A stretch of DNA of 64,000 nt from Lentimicrobium saccharophilum (GTDB taxonomy: Bacteria; Bacteroidota; Bacteroidia; Bacteroidales; Lentimicrobiaceae): the NCBI RefSeq assembly GCF_001192835.1, contig NZ_DF968182.1:124001-188000 (forward strand), read 5' to 3'. The notes below the pieces were generated by a model that ran no database searches, was not told the origin of the DNA, and was given only the letters and a program-made list of their open reading frames with translations. This document shows positions 26,145 through 34,829 of the stretch, piece by piece. The position numbers and the translations under genes were made by a program. Numbering within the stretch: position 1 is the first letter of the stretch; each line of letters opens with the position of its first letter.

Positions 26145-26534
26145 ATGGGTGAAAAGCTGAAGCTTGCCGGGAATTGGTCTTCCGGCAGGAATAAAATAAC
26201 GGTCAATCTTTCTGTTATTCTTTTTAAGGAAGAGGGAACAGTGATAGTATTTTGTCCCGCACTGGATATATATGGCTACGGAATGAATGAGGAGGAAGCG
26301 AAAAACTCATTTGATACCGCTTTAGACGAGTATTTCAGATATACCATCAATAAAAATACCTTACATGACGATTTGACAAGCAGAGGATGGAAGGTGCATG
26401 GTTCAAAAACCAAAAAGAGCCGGCTGGATCCACCCACCATGTCAGAATTACTTAATTCAAATGCAGACTTCGGTGATATTTTTAATACACACGAGTTTCA
26501 AAAATTAAACCGTATGGTAGAAATACCCTGCTGA
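26145..26534 (+). CDS. hicB: HicB-like antitoxin
   Basis: 129 residues from ATG 26145 (MGEKLKLAGNW); an in-frame TTG at 26133 is less likely. The centre has the HicB pattern: a beta-strand pair VNLSVILFKEEGTVIVFCPALDIYGYG followed by MNEEEAKNSFDTALDEYFRYTI, which resembles the partially degraded RNase H fold of HicB. A C-terminal part (LDPPTMSELLNSN) may hold the DNA-binding region. It precedes hicA, and the stop TGA overlaps the next ATG by one base, so the two are translationally coupled. It neutralises the HicA toxin and, with the palindrome upstream, probably autoregulates. Antitoxin-first order differs from the classical hicA-hicB. Confidence 0.82.
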   Translation: MGEKLKLAGNWSSGRNKITVNLSVILFKEEGTVIVFCPALDIYGYGMNEEEAKNSFDTALDEYFRYTINKNTLHDDLTSRGWKVHGSKTKKSRLDPPTMSELLNSNADFGDIFNTHEFQKLNRMVEIPC

Positions 26535-26770
26535 TGTCCAATCCGCTTAAAAATATACCGCTAAAGACTTTCAGACAATTTTTAACTCATCAGGGATTAA
26601 AGTGCATCCGGCATTCCGGCGGCCATGAGATCTGGTCACGTCATGATTTAACAAGACCGGTTCCGCTTCAATCACATATTGATCCGGTGCCTGAGTTTAT
26701 TGTAAAAACCATTCTGAAAACCATAAAAGCCTCAAAAGAAGACTATATTGATTTCCTAGAGAATGGTTGA
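26534..26770 (+). CDS. hicA: HicA-like mRNA interferase toxin
   Basis: 78 residues with the dsRBD-like HicA fold: LKTFRQFLTHQGLKCIRHSGGHEIWSR, in which His31 (GGHEIW) is the catalytic His of the family, and the downstream RPVPLQSH...PEFIVKTILKTIKASKEDYIDF that closes the domain. It cuts mRNA when free of HicB. The length is normal for the family and the frame is intact. The start ATG lies inside the hicB stop. Confidence 0.88.
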   Translation: MSNPLKNIPLKTFRQFLTHQGLKCIRHSGGHEIWSRHDLTRPVPLQSHIDPVPEFIVKTILKTIKASKEDYIDFLENG

Positions 26771-27193
26771 TTTAAAAGCAGTTTTGATTGCTATCGGGGG
26801 TTAGCACGATAACTTATCGCGGATGATCTTTTCCGGCAAACTCTTCGAAATGGTCACTTAATTATCATTCCGAACCATTATTGTAAGGTAAATTTTTAGA
26901 AGGAGTTATGAGATTACCTTCGGTGAGCTCTCCTGATAGTATCGGGATCGGTTCTTCACTTCACTACGTTACGTTCAGAATGACAATACATTAACGATAA
27001 TCAAAGGGGGCTTGGTAGCGGCCATGCCGCCACCAAGCCCCCTCCCCATCAAACCCATGTAAGTCAAAGTCATTCTGAGCGTAAGCGAAGAATCTCATAA
27101 ATTAACCGGACAGCAATGATTCCGAACAAATAATACCTGAATGTGCCGATTATAAAGAAACATTTTTTTACCCGGTAACTGCAAAACAATTTA
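26771..27193. other. Gap between hicA and the metK promoter
   Basis: Contains the MITE-like palindrome 26908-27098, nothing else recognised. No terminator was found after hicA, apart from the strong hairpin within this palindrome. Confidence 0.5.
26908..27098. repeat. MITE-like palindromic element (191 bp)
   Basis: Ends are an 8-bp perfect inverted repeat ATGAGATT (26908-26915) / AATCTCAT (27091-27098), with further inward similarity 'ttcagaatgaca' / 'gtcattctgagc'. The right half has a strong hairpin: GGGGGCTTGGT (27006-27016) / ACCAAGCCCCC (27032-27042) with inner GCGGC / GCCGC (27018-27030). Fragments of the same family appear at 45601-45690 and 7979-8000. No coding capacity. Confidence 0.7.
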
Positions 27194-27201
27194 TATTTTT
27201 G
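27194..27201 (+). promoter_or_regulatory. metK promoter -7 box TATTTTTG
   Basis: Matches TAnnTTTG exactly. It would start transcription at about 27208, right at the first base of the closing stem of the structured leader. The -33 element is less clear (AT-rich). Confidence 0.6.
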
Positions 27202-27210
27202 CCCTACAAT

Positions 27211-27326
27211 CATCAAGACGCCCTACATGGGCCCCAACCGAGCGGGAACGCCGCGGTGGTAAAGCGATGAGGGCATTCAGGCCAAAACAGTTCCGTTATT
27301 CCCCTGAAATTCTCTTCTTCTTGATG
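27211..27326 (+). promoter_or_regulatory. Structured 5' leader of metK (riboswitch candidate)
   Basis: Three stems form a three-way junction. P1: CATCAAGA (27211-27218) with TCTTGATG (27319-27326), 8 perfect pairs. P2: GCCCT (27220-27224) with AGGGC (27270-27274), enclosing ACCG / CGGT (27237-27240 / 27254-27257) and GCG-GGAA-CGC (27242-27251, a GNRA tetraloop). P3: TTCAGG (27276-27281) with CCTGAA (27303-27308). It lies between the promoter and the ATG (39 bases from P1 end to the start). The gene makes S-adenosylmethionine, so SAM sensing is the natural guess. The conserved words of SAM-I are not seen; I do not assign an Rfam class. Confidence 0.55.
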
Positions 27327-27365
27327 GTTTAAGGCGCTGTTTATTAACCTGAAACCATTATTATC

Positions 27366-28505
27366 ATGAACTACCTTTTTACCTCAGAATCGGTTTCCGA
27401 AGGTCATCCCGACAAAGTCGCCGACCAGATTTCCGATGCCATACTCGATGCTTATCTTTTGCACGATCCGGATGCAAAAGTCGCTTGTGAATGCCTGATT
27501 ACCACCAACCACCTGGTGATCGCCGGCGAGGCGAAGGCAAACCATGCGGAACAGGTCAATCCGGTTGAGATCGCGAAGAAGGTGATCCGTGATATCGGAT
27601 ACGATTCTATTCAAACCGGATTTGACTATAAACTTGCTGATTACACCCTGCTGCTTCATGAGCAGAGTCCTGAGATCAACGAGAGCGTGAGCACGGGCGG
27701 TGCCGGCGACCAGGGGCTGATGTTCGGTTATGCCTGCAACGAAACCCCTGAACTGATGCCCATGCCGCTGATGCTGGCCCACAAGCTGATGCGCGGTCTG
27801 GCGGATTTGCGCAAAAGCGGGAAGATCTCCTGGCTGCTGCCAGACGCGAAGTCGCAGGTTTCGGTCAGGTACGAAAACGGCAGACCGGTGGGTGTGGAAA
27901 AAGTGGTGATCTCAACCCAGCACCGGGAAGGCATTGGGCAGAAACAGATCGCAGAAACGCTGATGGAAGCGCTGATTCTGCCGGTAACCAGGGCTTATTT
28001 CCCCGGTGCACACCCTGAATGTTTTGTCAATCCGTCGGGCAGCTTTACCATTGGCGGCCCGCATGGCGACACCGGCCTTACCGGGAGAAAGATCATCGTG
28101 GATACCTACGGTGGAAGCTGTCCGCACGGTGGCGGCGCTTTCAGCGGAAAAGACCCGAGCAAGGTTGACCGCTCCGCCGCCTATGCGGCCCGCTATGTTG
28201 CCAGACACATTGTCGCGGCAGGCATTGCTGACCGCTGCACCCTGCAGGTTTCCTATGCCATCGGCAAAGAGGATCCTACCTCTTTGTATGTGGACCTGCA
28301 TGATACCGGCAAAGTGGATGAGGCAAAGTTGTTGGCCGCTATCCGCGAATTGTTCGACCTCAGGCCCAACGGCATTATCCGCATGCTTGACCTTAAGCGC
28401 CCCATCTACCTGCCCACTGCGGCATACGGTCATTTCGGCAAGACAAACCTGCCCTGGGAAATAAACGATCCCCGGATTATACAGCAGCTTCGGTCGTTGC
28501 TGTAG
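27366..28505 (+). CDS. metK: S-adenosylmethionine synthetase (methionine adenosyltransferase)
   Basis: 379 residues, the usual length of the compact bacterial enzyme. Makes S-adenosylmethionine from ATP and methionine. The three-domain signatures are all present: [22 protein letters not shown] near the N-terminus (His and Asp for ATP/Mg binding), [50 protein letters not shown] and [23 protein letters not shown] (Lys and Asp of the active site). The last stretch ends [18 protein letters not shown] single-gene unit with a structured leader and its own -7 box; housekeeping. Confidence 0.98.
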   Translation: MNYLFTSESVSEGHPDKVADQISDAILDAYLLHDPDAKVACECLITTNHLVIAGEAKANHAEQVNPVEIAKKVIRDIGYDSIQTGFDYKLADYTLLLHEQSPEINESVSTGGAGDQGLMFGYACNETPELMPMPLMLAHKLMRGLADLRKSGKISWLLPDAKSQVSVRYENGRPVGVEKVVISTQHREGIGQKQIAETLMEALILPVTRAYFPGAHPECFVNPSGSFTIGGPHGDTGLTGRKIIVDTYGGSCPHGGGAFSGKDPSKVDRSAAYAARYVARHIVAAGIADRCTLQVSYAIGKEDPTSLYVDLHDTGKVDEAKLLAAIRELFDLRPNGIIRMLDLKRPIYLPTAAYGHFGKTNLPWEINDPRIIQQLRSLL

Positions 28506-28645
28506 AATGTTAACAGAATGCAGCTATGAAGTTGCACCCAGCCCCGCCCTGCAGCAATCAGGTACATCGCCCCTGGAATGTACCCTTCGACTCCCCTTCG
28601 ACTCCGCTCAGGGTAAACGTTCAGGGTACACGCTCAGGGTACGTA

Positions 28646-28675
28646 CAGGTCGTTGAGCGGAGCCGAAACGACCTG
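28646..28675. repeat. Inverted repeat CAGGTCGTT / AACGACCTG
   Basis: 9-bp stem with a 12-base loop between convergent metK and ppc. The preceding 'cgctcagggta' words occur three times (28596-28640), a common interspersed-repeat style. It may act as a shared terminator region; no T tract is visible. Confidence 0.7.
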
Positions 28676-28710
28676 CTGTAGGAAACAACCTATTGCAATG
28701 CCTGCACCTC

Positions 28711-31257
28711 CTAAGCCGAGTTTCTGCCCGCGTTGATGTTCCCGTAAAGTGAGCGGGTTACCAGTTTTTCATAGGCTTCCCTGTATTCTTCGCTTCCGCT
28801 GATTTTTTGCAGGGCATATTGCTGAATCACCAGCAACGGCAAGGCAATCTGCTCGCGCATTTTGATGGATTCCCTTGAAACCGGCTCTTCTTCCATCAGT
28901 TCTTTTGAATCGGAGATCAACAGCAGCATTTTTACCGACAATACGTATTCATCATTTAAAATCTGCCAGATGTCTTTAAACTCCGCTTCTTCGCGCATAT
29001 AGGAAGTCAGGTTGAAGTTGGTTTTCGACAGTGACATCATGCTATTCTGCACCAGGGCCTTAAAGAACGGCACTTCGCGGTACAATCGTTTGAGCGCATC
29101 CAGCTTTCCGTCATCCACCAGGCGTTGAATGGCTGTGCCGGTGCCGAAATAACCGGGCACGTTCTGTTTCAGCTGGCTCCATGATCCCACAAATGAAATC
29201 GCCCTCAGGTCGGTGAATTCCAGTTTTTTAGTCGCGTTCCGTTTTCCGGGGCGGCTGCCAATATTGGTTTTATCATAAAACCGCAGGGTGCTTTTTTGCT
29301 CGAGATAAGGGATAAATTTATCGTGTGCTTTCAGGGCACTGTATTTTTCAAAACTGAGTTGCGCGAGTTCTTCCATCAGTTGCCTGAATTCAGCACTTAT
29401 CGTGTGTACTTTCCCCGAAATGCTGTTGGCCAGACCGGCAGTCAGCAGCTGTTCACAGTTGTGGATAAATTTTTCATGAGTAGCGTAGGTGCTGGTGATG
29501 GTCTGTCCCTGTATGGTCAGCTGAATTTCATGATTTGCGATTTTATCACTTTGTGCCGCGTAAAAACGATGCGTTTTACCGCCGCCGCGGGCCGGAGGAC
29601 CTCCTCGGCCATCAAAAAAGATGGCTTTAATATTATGCTGATCGCAGACCGAAGTCAGGGTTTCCTTGGTTTTGAAAATGGACCAGTTGGCCATAAGGTA
29701 GCCGCCATCTTTCGTTCCATCGGAAAAACCAAGCATAATGGTTTGCTTTTCACCCCTTTGGGCGATGTGATCGCGGTAAGCCGGTATGCTGAATAATTTC
29801 TGCATGGTGGCTTCGGCGCTTTTCATGCCTTCCATGGTCTCGAAGAGCGGCACAATATCAAAGGTAAGCCGTTGCCCGCTCCATCCGCACCACCTGAAAA
29901 GCCCGTAAACAAACAGAACGCTCAGCTCATCCACGGCATTGCTGATGATGTACCGGTTACACCCTTCTTCGCCATTTTTCTCCTGTATCCTTTTCAGCCG
30001 GGAAATATTCCGGATGGTATCCTGAATCAAAGGGTCATCAAAATCAGCTGCATCCGCATGAATATCGCCCGAAAGCAGCAATTCAACCAACTGACCGCGT
30101 TGCAGTTCGTCCGGATCGGAAGAAATAATCCCGGCTTTTGCCAGGATGGCTGCCACCGTTTTTCGGTGAATGCTGTTGTCCTGCCGGATATCGAGGGCCG
30201 CAAAATGGGTTTTGAAGATCATTACTTTATCAATCAGGTAATCAAGTTCTTTGAGATATAAGGAGTGATACCGGGTAATCAGCTGTTCTTTAACGTCAAG
30301 CAAAGGATGAATGATTTCCTCAAGGGTAAGGTTCTCATCCGGGTTAAACATGGCATTGTAAAGTTTATCACGCAATACATTAAGTGGATCTTCTACATCC
30401 TTAAAGGTTAACTTCAGCTGAAGGTCTTTCAGATCCTGATAATAGCACTTGAACAGGCTCATGCGCAGTTCGTCGGCAACCTGTTGCGTGATTTCTGCAG
30501 TAACAAAGGGATTACCATCCCTGTCGCCCCCGGGCCAGAAACCAAGCTGAACAATGTTGTGGTTCTGAAACTCACGGCTGCCGGCGTGTTCCTTAATATA
30601 TCCGTAAAGTTCCCCAACGGCGTTGTAATAAACGTTTCGCAAAAAGTAAATGATGTTTTTGGCTTCATCCAGCGGTGTGGGCTTTTTTGAATTGATAAGG
30701 GAGGTCAGGCCGAGTTGCTGCAGGGTCATGTCAATTTCATCAATCCGGTTTGCCATAATCAATGACCTCAGCGTACCGATGATGTCGAGTACCGGGGGAG
30801 AATAAAACTGCGTGGGATGCGCGGTAAGCACGATGCGCGCGCTGAAGCCGGACAACTTTTCAAGAATCCTGTCCCAGCTTTTGCGGTTATCCACCATGTT
30901 GAAGAAATCTTTAATCAGCAGGTAGTTGCCCAGGCTTTTAAGTTCCATAAAAGCAGCATCTTCCACACTGTCGTACAAAACAACCTGACGTTCAACGTAT
31001 TGTATAATGCGGAACATCAGATCAATTTTTTCGGGCTCGTTTTCGATGCCTGTAAAATTGTTAAAGAAGGATTCAAGAATCTCCCGGGGGTGCTTGCCAG
31101 ACTCAAGCCCTTCGCGGCATGATTGGTACAAAACCGGTATAAGGATGCCTATATTGCTGTCCTGCCGGTAAGGCAGGTTGAGAAAAATCCCGTTGTAAAT
31201 ATTGAATTTGTTCTTTACCTGCTTTTCAAATACCTGTAAGCGTTTTGACTGGTACAT
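28711..31257 (-). CDS. ppc: Phosphoenolpyruvate carboxylase
   Basis: 848 residues, typical length. Catalyses PEP + bicarbonate to oxaloacetate, the anaplerotic feed of the TCA cycle. Motifs seen: VLTAHPTQ (His147), WPGGDRDGNPFVT, the active-site DGRGGPPARGGG glycine-rich loop with the flanking FSDGTKDGGYLMANW, and GSRPGKR in the C-terminal third. Cytoplasmic. It is alone on the minus strand, convergent with metK. The start ATG 31257 (MYQSKRLQVFEKQ) is the only sensible one. Confidence 0.97.
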   Translation of the reverse strand: MYQSKRLQVFEKQVKNKFNIYNGIFLNLPYRQDSNIGILIPVLYQSCREGLESGKHPREILESFFNNFTGIENEPEKIDLMFRIIQYVERQVVLYDSVEDAAFMELKSLGNYLLIKDFFNMVDNRKSWDRILEKLSGFSARIVLTAHPTQFYSPPVLDIIGTLRSLIMANRIDEIDMTLQQLGLTSLINSKKPTPLDEAKNIIYFLRNVYYNAVGELYGYIKEHAGSREFQNHNIVQLGFWPGGDRDGNPFVTAEITQQVADELRMSLFKCYYQDLKDLQLKLTFKDVEDPLNVLRDKLYNAMFNPDENLTLEEIIHPLLDVKEQLITRYHSLYLKELDYLIDKVMIFKTHFAALDIRQDNSIHRKTVAAILAKAGIISSDPDELQRGQLVELLLSGDIHADAADFDDPLIQDTIRNISRLKRIQEKNGEEGCNRYIISNAVDELSVLFVYGLFRWCGWSGQRLTFDIVPLFETMEGMKSAEATMQKLFSIPAYRDHIAQRGEKQTIMLGFSDGTKDGGYLMANWSIFKTKETLTSVCDQHNIKAIFFDGRGGPPARGGGKTHRFYAAQSDKIANHEIQLTIQGQTITSTYATHEKFIHNCEQLLTAGLANSISGKVHTISAEFRQLMEELAQLSFEKYSALKAHDKFIPYLEQKSTLRFYDKTNIGSRPGKRNATKKLEFTDLRAISFVGSWSQLKQNVPGYFGTGTAIQRLVDDGKLDALKRLYREVPFFKALVQNSMMSLSKTNFNLTSYMREEAEFKDIWQILNDEYVLSVKMLLLISDSKELMEEEPVSRESIKMREQIALPLLVIQQYALQKISGSEEYREAYEKLVTRSLYGNINAGRNSA

Positions 31258-31432
31258 GTTTGGTTGGTGTTAATTCGGTAATTCTGGAAAAGGTTGTTCC
31301 CCTCCTGAATATACATAACAAAAATCAAAGCAATAAGTGCGATTGACCGGGATTAATCAATGGGAAATCCCTGTTCTGAAAATACACGTTTTCATAGGCA
31401 TATTAAGGCCCGATCGGCACCTGTCCATTACC

Positions 31433-31482
31433 AGGTGCATCGCACCGTGACATTATCAGGTGCAGCGCACCGCAATATTTTA
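31433..31482 (+). repeat. Dyad repeat, two 25-bp units (GGTGC...GCACC), locus 1
   Basis: Units at 31433-31457 and 31458-31482, each AGGTGC-NNC/NGC-GCACCG...ATTATC-like, with the GGTGC / GCACC dyad. The second unit ends on the stop codon of the phospholipase-like gene. A second pair lies at 38836-38885. Confidence 0.85.
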
Positions 31483-33594
31483 TCGGTTATTGTTATAGCT
31501 GATGCTCACATCAATAAACGACCTGGGTATCCACATGTTTTTCCAGTCCTTGCAGCCCTGAACCTCCGATTTTCCGTAGTCAATATAATCGAATGACACT
31601 TCGCGGCCCGAGGGATAGAATTTTATGCGGTGTTTGATTTTGACAATGCTTTTTTCAAATTCAGGATCGGGGCGCAGGTTGTCGCAATCCCATCCGTCGC
31701 GGTGAAACCGGATGCCATAATCGCTTGTGCCGATCTCGTCGACGGGAATATTGCGCAATTCCACGTCAATCCATTGCTCTCTTGATTTACCGCCACCCTG
31801 CTTGTACCAGGTCAGGTGCATGTGTGACTTCAGCCAGCTGAGCCGCTGATTGCTGTATGCGCCTTCAACCCAACCGTCCTGATGCCGGCCCTCAAACAGT
31901 TTTCCGCTGAAATTGCCGCCTTTCGAAATCTTAAAGCCGGGGAAGCTGCCGCCGGTACCAGGACTTTCAATCGCCCTGAAGTCGCTTTTGCTAAACTGCT
32001 GATCATCCATATCGTGGCCATTGGTATAGTGCATGTAGGCATGGATAACGAAGTCAAGCTCATAATCCTGTGCTACCACCGGTTCGCGTTTCGGGGGTGG
32101 GGCAAACATTTTCTTTTGTTCTGATTTTACTGTCACGCCCCCGAATTCAATCTCCGCATGAATCCAGGCATTGTCCACCGGGGTGATTTTACCCGAAAAC
32201 CGGCCATTGCGGGCTTCTAACCTTCCGGCCACATCGAGTGTGGCTGTTTTGATTTCCACAGGTCCGTTGTAACTGATGGCTTTGGTGTATTCCTGATCGG
32301 TTTTATGGATAATTTCACCGGTGATGTTTCCGTCATCGGTGAGTGAAGTGATTTTCACACTCAGCCCGGGAATAAAAAGCCGGATGGCATGGAGCCCGGC
32401 TTCCCTGATGGCGGGGACCAGCGCGGAAGCCTGCGATTTAACGCAAGCCTCGTCGAGGTATGGATAGGTTTTTGAAACGGGGTATTTGTTGAAAAACCAG
32501 GTATCGGTGCATAGCAGCACTTCCCGGTTTCCCACCTGACGCCGGTAGTAATTTCCTGAATAATTGGAAGCGCTCAGCTTTGGAGAGTTGTACACATATT
32601 CAGGGTGCGTGATGGGTTTCACCACATTGCCTTTCCAGTCGGTGCCCGAGATGGTTTCGGTGGTAAAAAAGTTTTCGTTGGTAAAGGTTGCCAGTGTGTG
32701 CGCCACATCCCTTATGGTGTTTGACTTTTCGAATTTCAGCGCCAGGTCAGGGTCGGCTTTCCCCGCCTGAAATTCATCCAGTCCGCCATCATTGCCGGTC
32801 TGGAATTTGGCCATCATTTCTTCGTAGGTATCGGGGTTTCCGAAGTACGACATCATGCGGAACGGGATAGAAGGGTGGGCATCGTTGCGCACATGCGAAG
32901 GGCATCCGTTGTCGGCAATCATGTGCAGGGTTTCTCCCAGCGACCGCCATGCTTTGGCCATCAGGGCGTTGCGCTTTTCCTGATTTTTTTCTTCCAGGGC
33001 TCCTTTTATAAAAACCTTGCCGTTCTCCCAGGTATAGTTATGCTCCAGCGCTCCGAAATTACCCGCCTTGCCGATTGCCCATGTAACACCATCGGTATTG
33101 GGATTGGTGAACTTTTTCTGAATCCAGTTCATCAGTTTGCTGTTTACATCGTCGGTGAGGTGCCGGGCACCATCGGGCCGGGTAGGATCGTAAAAATGGC
33201 GGAAACTGGCCGGCACTTCGGGCACATCGGCTGAGTATCCGCCATGCGCAATCCATTCGAGGGGTGTTTTTTCTCCTGTCTCTTCGCTGAAGGTGGTTTC
33301 GCCGTACAGCCAGTTGGCCATATCCTCATGGAAACGGTCAACCTCGGAAGGATTGAACAGCCCGGGTTTACTGATATAGTTTCCCTTCAGTTTTACCTTG
33401 TCCAGTTTAAATTCATACAGTTTGAATTTCTTTATCGAAAAGCCGCCCTTGTTGTTCTTTTCGAGAAAAGCCTTTACCATAAATTTATTGAGGGTGGGAT
33501 GGTTTTTCTGATTACCATACCCGACAAACAAGGCCCACAATGCCAGCAGGGTAACGATCAGTGCGGCTGGGGCAAATATCTTGATATTCTTCAT
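31480..33594 (-). CDS. Zinc-dependent phospholipase C-like protein, membrane-anchored or secreted
   Basis: 704 residues. An N-terminal hydrophobic helix (APAALIVTLLALWALFVGY, residues 8-27) serves as an anchor or signal. Residues ~85-245 match the zinc-dependent phospholipase C/P1 nuclease fold: WIAHGGYSADVPEVPASFRHFYDP (His117, Asp123) and LHMIADNGCPSHVRNDAHP (His224, Asp228, His235, Asp238, His240), which would bind the three zinc ions. The remaining ~450 residues contain beta-rich, carrier-like domains (for example ITGEIIHKTD, VKSEQKKMF) of unknown type and a C-terminal beta-sandwich-like stretch. A phosphodiester/phospholipid hydrolase on the outer side is the likely role. It follows the zinc-ribbon gene by 12 bp, so they form an operon. 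Confidence 0.78.
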   Translation of the reverse strand: MKNIKIFAPAALIVTLLALWALFVGYGNQKNHPTLNKFMVKAFLEKNNKGGFSIKKFKLYEFKLDKVKLKGNYISKPGLFNPSEVDRFHEDMANWLYGETTFSEETGEKTPLEWIAHGGYSADVPEVPASFRHFYDPTRPDGARHLTDDVNSKLMNWIQKKFTNPNTDGVTWAIGKAGNFGALEHNYTWENGKVFIKGALEEKNQEKRNALMAKAWRSLGETLHMIADNGCPSHVRNDAHPSIPFRMMSYFGNPDTYEEMMAKFQTGNDGGLDEFQAGKADPDLALKFEKSNTIRDVAHTLATFTNENFFTTETISGTDWKGNVVKPITHPEYVYNSPKLSASNYSGNYYRRQVGNREVLLCTDTWFFNKYPVSKTYPYLDEACVKSQASALVPAIREAGLHAIRLFIPGLSVKITSLTDDGNITGEIIHKTDQEYTKAISYNGPVEIKTATLDVAGRLEARNGRFSGKITPVDNAWIHAEIEFGGVTVKSEQKKMFAPPPKREPVVAQDYELDFVIHAYMHYTNGHDMDDQQFSKSDFRAIESPGTGGSFPGFKISKGGNFSGKLFEGRHQDGWVEGAYSNQRLSWLKSHMHLTWYKQGGGKSREQWIDVELRNIPVDEIGTSDYGIRFHRDGWDCDNLRPDPEFEKSIVKIKHRIKFYPSGREVSFDYIDYGKSEVQGCKDWKNMWIPRSFIDVSISYNNNR

Positions 33595-33606
33595 AATTAC
33601 GGGTTT

Positions 33607-34392
33607 TCAGAATCTTACCAGTTTCCATTGGCCGTCATCGCTCAGGGCGAATTCGGCCGTGTATTTTTGCCCGTCATCACCGGTAAACTCATACAATGAG
33701 TAAATGGGTGTGGATATTTTGAGTTTCCTGTTTTTGAACGCTTTGGAATATTCACTCATGTAAGGTTTGATTTCTCTGAAAGCGTCCTTGTAGATTTCCT
33801 GACTGTGGGGTGTAAGCATTTGTTTCAGCAGGATGGTATCGCCCCGGGCAAAGGCCTCTTGTACCGTTTCAGCAGCCTGTTGCGGATCGCCCGTTTCTGC
33901 CGCGATTTCCGTGATGGCTTCTTCGGGAATTGAATCGTCAACCGAAACAATTCCCGGGATATCGGTACCCGTCAGCCCGCCCTCATCCTGGCCGGGGATG
34001 GGGGGATCATCGCCCAGAAAATACAGGGCGGTTAACCCGGCAACGGCCAGCAACACGATCAGCAGCAAGGTTTTCCGGAAACATCCGCCTTTCTTTTTGC
34101 GCTTTACCGGAGGAGCAGCCGGCGGGGCATTACAGGCAGGGGGTGCAGGGGGAATGGTGTTTTGTGGGTATCCGGCTGTCGGCGCTGCCGGCGGGGGAGG
34201 GGCGGACGCGGGGCCGTTCTCGGTGCTGCCGATGGAAGCGCCGCAATGGACGCAGAACTTTTCGTTTCCGGAAACCGGCTTTTGGCAGACCGGGCAGGCG
34301 CCTGAACCAGGTGCACTGAGTTGGGTGCCGCATTTACTGCAGAACTTTGAACCTGTCTTTAACGTGTTGCCGCACTTGCTGCAGAATGGCAT
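33607..34392 (-). CDS. Double zinc-ribbon membrane protein
   Basis: 261 residues. Two zinc ribbons of the CxxC...CxxC kind open the protein: CSKCGNTLKTGSKFCSKC (residues 4-21) and CPVCQKPVSGNEKFCVHC (33-50). A Pro/Ala-rich linker (60-95) follows, then a basic stop-transfer KRKKKGGCFRK and a transmembrane helix TLLLIVLLAVAGLTALYFL (around 107-125). The last ~130 residues are extra-cytoplasmic, with the conserved-looking AEFALSDDGQWKLVRF end and a DUF4878/NTF2-like feel. Such proteins may be regulators or envelope sensors; the function is unknown. First gene of the two-gene operon with the phospholipase-like gene. Confidence 0.82.
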   Translation of the reverse strand: MPFCSKCGNTLKTGSKFCSKCGTQLSAPGSGACPVCQKPVSGNEKFCVHCGASIGSTENGPASAPPPPAAPTAGYPQNTIPPAPPACNAPPAAPPVKRKKKGGCFRKTLLLIVLLAVAGLTALYFLGDDPPIPGQDEGGLTGTDIPGIVSVDDSIPEEAITEIAAETGDPQQAAETVQEAFARGDTILLKQMLTPHSQEIYKDAFREIKPYMSEYSKAFKNRKLKISTPIYSLYEFTGDDGQKYTAEFALSDDGQWKLVRF

Positions 34393-34627
34393 ATCTGTAT
34401 GGTGTTGATCTTACTGAACCTGTTGACTTACCGGGAGCAATTTATAAAAAATACTCAGATTTTTCAGAAAATAATATGATAATATCCGGAAAACCGGCAG
34501 AGGGGATTTTCATTATTTGATGTACCTGAGTGTATTCAAAATTGTTAATTCCTTGACCTGCTTCCGTTCAACCTTAAACTCAATTTTTTTTTAAATCCTG
34601 TAGTTTCTGAAGATGCTCAATTCTGGT

Positions 34628-34659
34628 TTATTACCCCCGGCTTGAGCCGGGGGTAATAA
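34628..34659. repeat. Perfect 14-bp hairpin, loop TTGA
   Basis: TTATTACCCCCGGC (34628-34641), loop TTGA, GCCGGGGGTAATAA (34646-34659). No U-tract on either side, so terminator function is unclear; it more resembles an interspersed palindrome. Confidence 0.9.
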
Positions 34660-34813
34660 GTTGCATACAAACACAGGGGCTTCAGCCCAAACGGCGGCGA
34701 AAGTTTATTCGTTGCCCGGCAAAAGTAAAAGCCGGCTAGCCCGGAAATTCTCCTGGTCAGGCTTCTCCCGGCTTTTCTGCTAAAGCCTGTTGGTTCGGGG
34801 CTCTGCTTTTTCC

Positions 34814-34829
34814 CCGGGCTTCAGCCCGG
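34814..34829. repeat. Palindrome CCGGGCT-TC-AGCCCGG
   Basis: 7-bp stem with a 2-base loop in 'ttccccgggcttcagcccgg', one of the 'GGGCTTCAGCCC' dyads that recur in this genome type. A partial relative is at 34679-34690. Confidence 0.75.

Noticed and set aside
27211-27326. SAM-I (S-box) riboswitch
   Set aside because: The conserved S-box core words and four-way layout are absent, so only an unassigned structured leader is claimed.
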